Positions 5,695 through 9,600 of a DNA stretch of 9,600 bases are shown in pieces; position 1 is the stretch's first letter, and every line of letters begins with the position of its first letter. The translations under genes and the position numbers were made by a program. The notes beneath the pieces are model-generated. The model was not told the origin of the DNA. It saw only the letters and a program-made list of their open reading frames with translations, and made no database searches. The stretch comes from SMWD01 sp051008895 (GTDB lineage Bacteria; Pseudomonadota; Gammaproteobacteria; Steroidobacterales; GCA-2729495), in assembly GCA_051008895.1 (NCBI GenBank), contig JBPCXI010000154.1, positions 1-9,600 of the forward strand, read 5' to 3'.

Positions 5695-5735
5695 AAAAAA
5701 AGCCCGCGGCCCCTCTGGAACGAGGGACCGCGGGC
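5695..5735 (-). terminator. Intrinsic terminator of the DUF4382 lipoprotein gene
   Basis: On the minus strand, a stem begins 15 bases after the stop codon. GCCCGCGG (5702-5709) pairs with CCGCGGGC (5728-5735), and CCCTC (5711-5715) pairs with GAGGG (5722-5726) inside a single C/A mismatch, around the loop TGGAAC. The stem is followed on the minus strand by seven T residues (A run 5695-5701). This is a textbook rho-independent terminator and confirms the direction of transcription of the gene ending at 5751. Confidence 0.93.
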
Positions 5736-5750
5736 GCTCGTCGGCGGATT

Positions 5751-7667
5751 TTACTCCGCGCTGGGGGACGGGGTCTCTAACCGAACGCCGATCGTGTGCG
5801 CGATGACGGTGTTCGCAGCCCGCACGTAGCGACCCGATGCGTGCATCGAGTGTGCGCGGTTCGAGCCGTCGAGCAGATTGCCGAGTGTCTCGACGAAGCG
5901 ATCGAAGTCGCGGAACATCGCGACGCGGTCGCCCTGCAGGATTGCAAAGCGGGTGCGTCGGTCGTCGGCGCCCTTGATCGTCGGCGATTCCGGCAGTTCC
6001 TTCAGATCGATAACGACGTCACCGATTTTGATGTGATGCCGCTCGCCGATCTCTTCGTTCTCGAGATCGATCACGATGCCGTCCGGTCCGAGGCTCAGGA
6101 ACGGTGCGGTGGTACCGTTCGGCATCCAGCCGATGCCGAGTTTCGCGCGTGCCGTTGCGATATCGACGACCGTGCGGCCTTCGAAGTCGGGCGGCGCCTC
6201 GCCGAACTCGTTGACGAAGCCGTACACGATCACCGGTGTCTCCGGTTCGACGAACGGCAGGTTCATCGTCGACGTATCGACCTGGTAGTTCGCCGGATCG
6301 GCGTCCTGATCGGGCGCGGTGCCGGTGCCGGAGAAGTTGAACAACTCAGCCGGGCGACGGTCGATGCCACGCAGGCGCATCGTCAGCTCACCGGTGTTGA
6401 TCTCTGTCGCCATGCCCGACAGGTGCGTAACCTTCAGGCGCGCGCGCCCTTCGGTCGCATCCAGGGTCAGGCCCGCGACGTCCGGCGCAACGGTGTCCGT
6501 GACCGGGTCGGGCTGGAACGTGCCGAGGATCCGGACGCGGCTGCCGACCGAGATGTCGGCGATGTCGATATCGTCGCGGCGATGGCCGGCCTTGGTCACG
6601 ATCGTGTCCGGGCCGATCAGCACGCGCACGTCGTCGTTGAACACGACGGTGCCGGTGCGCGGGACGATAGTCGCGCCGCGTACCTTCAACGTGTTGTCGT
6701 CGCGGGCGGTTACGTTGCCGATGACCGCGTCGAAGTCGTGACCGGGCACGCTGCTGCCGGCGAGCACGGTGGCGGCCGTGAAGCGGCGCTCATCGACGTT
6801 GAGCGTTCCCTTCGCAACTGTCGGCGTGCCGGGTCCGGCGGCATTCAGCGCGCGCAGGCCCTCCTCGCCGAAGTACGTGTCGCCGTCGACTTCGAATTCG
6901 GTCGCTTCCCGCACGAACACGGTGAACGGTCCGAAATCGCCGTCACGACGATGCCACGGACGCAGCTTCACGTCGTAGCTCATCTCGTCGAAATTCACGT
7001 CGACCAGCGGCCCGCGAATGCGCAGGTCTTTCTCGTCGACCGGCGCTATGTCCGCAAGCAGGAACGGCGCGGTCGTCACGACCGGCGGACTCTGCGTGGT
7101 ATCGACTCGGTGCGACGCGTCGAGGTCGAAGTCGATCTCGAGCAGCGCCGGGCGTCCGGGCGCGATGACGAGCCGCTCCTGATCCTCGAGCTGCACGCGC
7201 AGCGTGTACTCACCGAGCAGCTGGCCGTCCTTGTCCACGACGGACGCCGGCACGGCTGCGCCGTCGACCTCGACCTGCACGTCGGAGTTCGTGTAGTCGA
7301 GTGTGACTGCGCCGCCGACGTAGACGCCGTTCGGCACCTGGGCCGCGGTGAACATCTCGGTCAGGTCGACATACTGTGTGAAGTCGATGCGCGCCCGGTT
7401 GGGCAGCGTCTCGACGATCGTGCCGTCGGCGCGCTCGAGCGTGATCGATGTGACCTCTACCGTGTATGCGGCGAAATCGCCTTCGGCATCGGTCAGCGTG
7501 ATGTATGCGGTACCGGTCTCGTCGCCCGATTGGTCACCCGACTGCGTGACAGCGTCGGCCGATCCGCCGGACCCGCCGCCGCAGGCGGTCAGCAGACCGG
7601 CGGACAGAATAAGTAAAAGCGCCGACAGTAGCGTCTTGCCTACCGCGGGCCGGGTTGTCTCGTTCAT
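5751..7667 (-). CDS. DUF4382 domain lipoprotein with DUF5666-like region
   Basis: This is a 638-residue secreted lipoprotein. The ATG at 7667 is chosen because GGGAG lies about 8 bases upstream and because it directly precedes a signal peptide whose hydrophobic core (13-26) ends in the lipobox LTAC, with Cys29 as the lipid anchor. A Gly at +2 favours the outer membrane. A flexible GGGSGGS linker follows. Residues 52 to about 190 carry the DUF4382 signature: TAYITLTDAEGDFAAYTVEVTSITL, then VDLTEMF and QVPNGVYVGGAVTLDY. Residues of roughly 210-380 look like DUF5666-type beta modules (RIRGPLVDVNF, NVTARDDNTLKVRGATIVPRTG, DISVGSRVRILGTF). The C-terminal 200 residues are not recognised. Both domain families lack a firm function; the all-beta, surface-anchored build suggests a structural or ligand-binding role. 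The gene is monocistronic, with its own terminator. The frame remains open upstream to 7715, but those residues lack export features. Confidence 0.85.
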   Translation of the reverse strand: MNETTRPAVGKTLLSALLLILSAGLLTACGGGSGGSADAVTQSGDQSGDETGTAYITLTDAEGDFAAYTVEVTSITLERADGTIVETLPNRARIDFTQYVDLTEMFTAAQVPNGVYVGGAVTLDYTNSDVQVEVDGAAVPASVVDKDGQLLGEYTLRVQLEDQERLVIAPGRPALLEIDFDLDASHRVDTTQSPPVVTTAPFLLADIAPVDEKDLRIRGPLVDVNFDEMSYDVKLRPWHRRDGDFGPFTVFVREATEFEVDGDTYFGEEGLRALNAAGPGTPTVAKGTLNVDERRFTAATVLAGSSVPGHDFDAVIGNVTARDDNTLKVRGATIVPRTGTVVFNDDVRVLIGPDTIVTKAGHRRDDIDIADISVGSRVRILGTFQPDPVTDTVAPDVAGLTLDATEGRARLKVTHLSGMATEINTGELTMRLRGIDRRPAELFNFSGTGTAPDQDADPANYQVDTSTMNLPFVEPETPVIVYGFVNEFGEAPPDFEGRTVVDIATARAKLGIGWMPNGTTAPFLSLGPDGIVIDLENEEIGERHHIKIGDVVIDLKELPESPTIKGADDRRTRFAILQGDRVAMFRDFDRFVETLGNLLDGSNRAHSMHASGRYVRAANTVIAHTIGVRLETPSPSAE

Positions 7668-7878
7668 CGTACTCTCCCTGAGAATTGCGAACTCACGAGA
7701 GCTATAACGGGGCACGGGAAGATCGGTTGACAGCGAATAAATTACATAAAAAACATATGGTTATCTCATCGCGTTTGCCACGGGGCGGCGATCGCGGCAC
7801 CCTAGGCAAAAGTTTGGGCCAAAGCTTGGGCCCAGGGCCGGGCCGGCGCACGGCCCGACAGCACGCGGAGCGGGGAGC
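7668..7878. promoter_or_regulatory. Divergent promoter region with AT-rich core
   Basis: Both flanking genes are read outward from these 211 bases. An AT-rich stretch at 7727-7766 stands out in GC-rich surroundings. It contains a perfect TTGACA at 7727-7732 on the plus strand, but no good -10 hexamer follows at 16-18 bases; TATGGT at 7756-7761 is 23 bases away. For the minus-strand lipoprotein, TATAGC near 7705 is a possible -10 element without a clear -35. Promoter activity is likely from context, but the exact boxes are not determined. Confidence 0.35.
7809..7857 (+). repeat. 12-bp tandem repeat and hairpin in the leader of acetoacetyl-CoA synthetase
   Basis: AAAGTTTGGGCC (7809-7820) and AAAGCTTGGGCC (7821-7832) are adjacent copies differing by one base. 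A decayed third unit, CAGGGCCGGGCC (7833-7844), keeps the GGGCC at the same 12-base period. CGGGCCG (7839-7845) pairs with CGGCCCG (7851-7857) around the loop GCGCA, ending about 9 bases before the GGAG ribosome binding site at 7867-7870. The structure might affect translation initiation, but no alternative pairing with the ribosome binding site is evident. Confidence 0.55.
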
Positions 7879-9600
7879 ATGAACTCAGTACTCTGGCGGC
7901 CGAGCGCGGAACGCATCGCGAATGCGAATGTCACTCGCTTCGCTCGGGAAGTTGCCGAGCGATTCGGCGCGGACGCCGCGCGTGATTACCCGAGCCTGCA
8001 CGCCTGGTCGGTCGAAAACCCGGCGGAGTTCTGGTCGCTGGTCTGGGAATTCTGCGGCGTCGTCGCGTCACGGGCTGGCGAGACCGTGCTGCGGGATGCG
8101 GACCGCTTCCCCGGCGCGCGTTGGTTCCCGGACGCGCGCATGAACTTCGCCGAGAACCTGCTGCGCCATCGCGACACGCGGCCGGCATTGATTGCGCTAG
8201 TTGAGAACGGCGACCGCCGCGAACTGAGCTACGCGGAGTTGTATCTCGAAGTCGCGCGACTGGCCGGCGCGCTGCGCGCGCACGGCGTCGAACCCGGCGA
8301 CCGCGTCGTCGGGTTCATGCCGAATATCATCGAGACCGTCGTCGCCATGCTGGCGACGACGAGTATCGGCGCGATCTGGTCATCGTGCTCGCCGGATTTC
8401 GGCGTCGACGGCGTGCTCGACCGTTTTGGCCAGATTCGGCCCAAGGTACTGTTCTCGGCCGACGGCTATTTCTATAACGGCAAACGCTGCGATTCGTTGC
8501 AGCGACTCGCCCGTATCGTCGAGCGCATCGACAGCCTCGAGCGCGTCGTCGTCGTGCCGTTGCTCGATGCGCAGCCTGACATCGGCGCGCTAGCCGGTGC
8601 GACGCTGTATGACGATTTCGCGGCGGATGAGACGGAAATAGATTTCACTCAGCTGCCGTTCGATCATCCGCTGTACATCATGTATTCGTCCGGCACGACC
8701 GGCGCGCCGAAGTGCATCGTGCATGCCGCCGGCGGCGCATTGTTAAAGCACGTCAGTGAACAGCAGCTGCACGCCGATCTGACTCGCGACGACGTGCTGT
8801 TCTATTTCACGACCTGCGGCTGGATGATGTGGAACTGGCTCGTGTCCGGTCTCGCCACCGGCGCGACCCTGGTGCTGTATGACGGTTCGCCGTTCGCCCG
8901 CGAAGGGCGCGTGTTGCTCGATGCGATCGACAACGAGGGCATCACGATCTTCGGTACCAGCGCGAAGTACATCGCCGCGCTGGAGAAGGCCGGCCACCGT
9001 CCGGCCGAATCCCATGACCTCGGCACGCTCGCGACGATCCTGTCCACCGGCTCGCCGTTATTGCACGAGAGCTTCGATTACGTATACCGGGACATCAAGC
9101 AGGACGTGTGTCTGTCGAGCATCTCCGGCGGCACGGATCTGCTCGGCTGCTTCGTCACGGGCTGTCCGACGCTGCCGGTCCATCGCGGCGAGATTCAGGC
9201 GCTGGCGCTCGGCATGGGTGTCGAGTTTCGCAACGAGGCCGGCGTGCCGGTCATCGGCGAAAAGGGCGAACTCGTCTGCACGCGCGCATTTCCGTCGTGC
9301 CCGCTCGGGTTCTGGAACGACGACGACGGCAGTCGCTTTCGCGCCGCGTATTTCGAGCGTTACCGGGGCGTCTGGGCGCAGGGCGACTACGGCGAGATCA
9401 CCGCCAACGGCGGCGTGATCATTCATGGCCGTTCCGACGCCGTGCTGAATCCCGGCGGCGTGCGCATCGGCACCGCCGAGATCTACCGGCCCGTGGAACG
9501 CATCGACGAAGTGGTGGAGGCCCTGGCGATCGGTCAACAGTGGGAGGGCGACACCCGCATCGTGCTCTTCGTGCGGCTGCGCGAGGGCCTCGTCCTGGAC
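7879..9600 (+). CDS. aacS: Acetoacetyl-CoA synthetase (acetoacetate-CoA ligase), 3' end outside window
   Basis: The frame is open for 574 codons and runs off the right edge; the family is about 650 residues, so roughly 75 are missing. It is an ANL-superfamily adenylate-forming enzyme converting acetoacetate, ATP and CoA to acetoacetyl-CoA in the cytoplasm, which feeds ketone-body, leucine or terpenoid breakdown products to thiolase. WFPDARMNFAEN and YFYNGK (residues 197-202) are typical of this family. The ATP-binding loop is YSSGTTGAPK (269-278), followed by FTTCGWMMWNW (310-320), SISGGTD (414-420), WAQGDYGE (499-506) and GRSDAVLNPGGVRIGTAEIY (517-536). The last of these distinguishes acetoacetyl-CoA synthetase from acetyl-CoA synthetase. 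The C-terminal catalytic lysine lies beyond the window. GGAG at 7867-7870, 8 bases before the ATG, supports the start. The gene diverges from the DUF4382 lipoprotein gene. Confidence 0.95.
   Translation, partial: MNSVLWRPSAERIANANVTRFAREVAERFGADAARDYPSLHAWSVENPAEFWSLVWEFCGVVASRAGETVLRDADRFPGARWFPDARMNFAENLLRHRDTRPALIALVENGDRRELSYAELYLEVARLAGALRAHGVEPGDRVVGFMPNIIETVVAMLATTSIGAIWSSCSPDFGVDGVLDRFGQIRPKVLFSADGYFYNGKRCDSLQRLARIVERIDSLERVVVVPLLDAQPDIGALAGATLYDDFAADETEIDFTQLPFDHPLYIMYSSGTTGAPKCIVHAAGGALLKHVSEQQLHADLTRDDVLFYFTTCGWMMWNWLVSGLATGATLVLYDGSPFAREGRVLLDAIDNEGITIFGTSAKYIAALEKAGHRPAESHDLGTLATILSTGSPLLHESFDYVYRDIKQDVCLSSISGGTDLLGCFVTGCPTLPVHRGEIQALALGMGVEFRNEAGVPVIGEKGELVCTRAFPSCPLGFWNDDDGSRFRAAYFERYRGVWAQGDYGEITANGGVIIHGRSDAVLNPGGVRIGTAEIYRPVERIDEVVEALAIGQQWEGDTRIVLFVRLREGLVLD

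Noticed and set aside
5796..7616. A 606-codon open frame on the plus strand opposite the DUF4382 lipoprotein
   Set aside because: Its translation is dominated by Arg, Val, Asp and His in patterns expected from the antisense of GC-rich codons. It has no ribosome binding site or family motifs, and the minus-strand gene has a signal peptide, domains and a terminator.
7727..7761. Strong sigma-70 promoter from a perfect TTGACA
   Set aside because: No -10 hexamer with more than three or four matches occurs at 16-18 bases. It is kept only as a general promoter region with low confidence.

Overview
The window looks like chromosomal DNA from a GC-rich proteobacterium, probably a gammaproteobacterium with broad catabolic capacity. 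This rests on GC-rich third codon positions (TCG, CCG and GCG are common), a Tat-type lipoprotein, a DUF4382 lipoprotein, and a GGGGTCAGATC inverted-repeat element of a kind scattered through proteobacterial genomes. The lineage is inference. There are no rRNA, tRNA, CRISPR, phage or complete insertion-sequence features.

Layout, left to right. A luciferase-like flavin-dependent oxidoreductase (98-1108, +) is followed by about 600 bases with no large gene. That stretch holds two GC-rich hairpins, a candidate sigma-28-type promoter, and a small acidic ORF (1450-1677, +) with a good ribosome binding site. Next comes a minus-strand pair 46 bases apart: an exported 122-residue protein (2824-3192) and a zinc-free MDR oxidoreductase of the PTGR1/CurA type (1713-2777). 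A 227-base divergent promoter region separates this pair from a Rieske non-heme iron oxygenase (3420-4556, +). The oxygenase converges, with only 3 bases between stops, on a DUF1838 putative lipoprotein (4560-5561, -). A short repeat/hairpin element (5621-5675) and a strong minus-strand intrinsic terminator (5695-5735) follow. The terminator belongs to a large DUF4382/DUF5666-like lipoprotein (5751-7667, -). A divergent, partly AT-rich region leads to acetoacetyl-CoA synthetase (7879 to beyond the right edge, +).

The flavin oxidoreductase, the MDR reductase, the Rieske oxygenase and the acetoacetate-activating enzyme suggest oxidative breakdown of a hydrophobic carbon source, such as a terpenoid, steroid or aromatic compound, but no substrate can be read from the sequence. 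The Rieske enzyme has no reductase or ferredoxin partner here. The genes alternate strands, so this is a loose neighbourhood rather than one operon.

No clearly new multi-gene system is visible. The items most worth a second look are the sigma-28-like promoter with its orphan small ORF, the repeat element at 5621-5675, the UUCG-capped hairpin, and the MDR/exported-protein pair.
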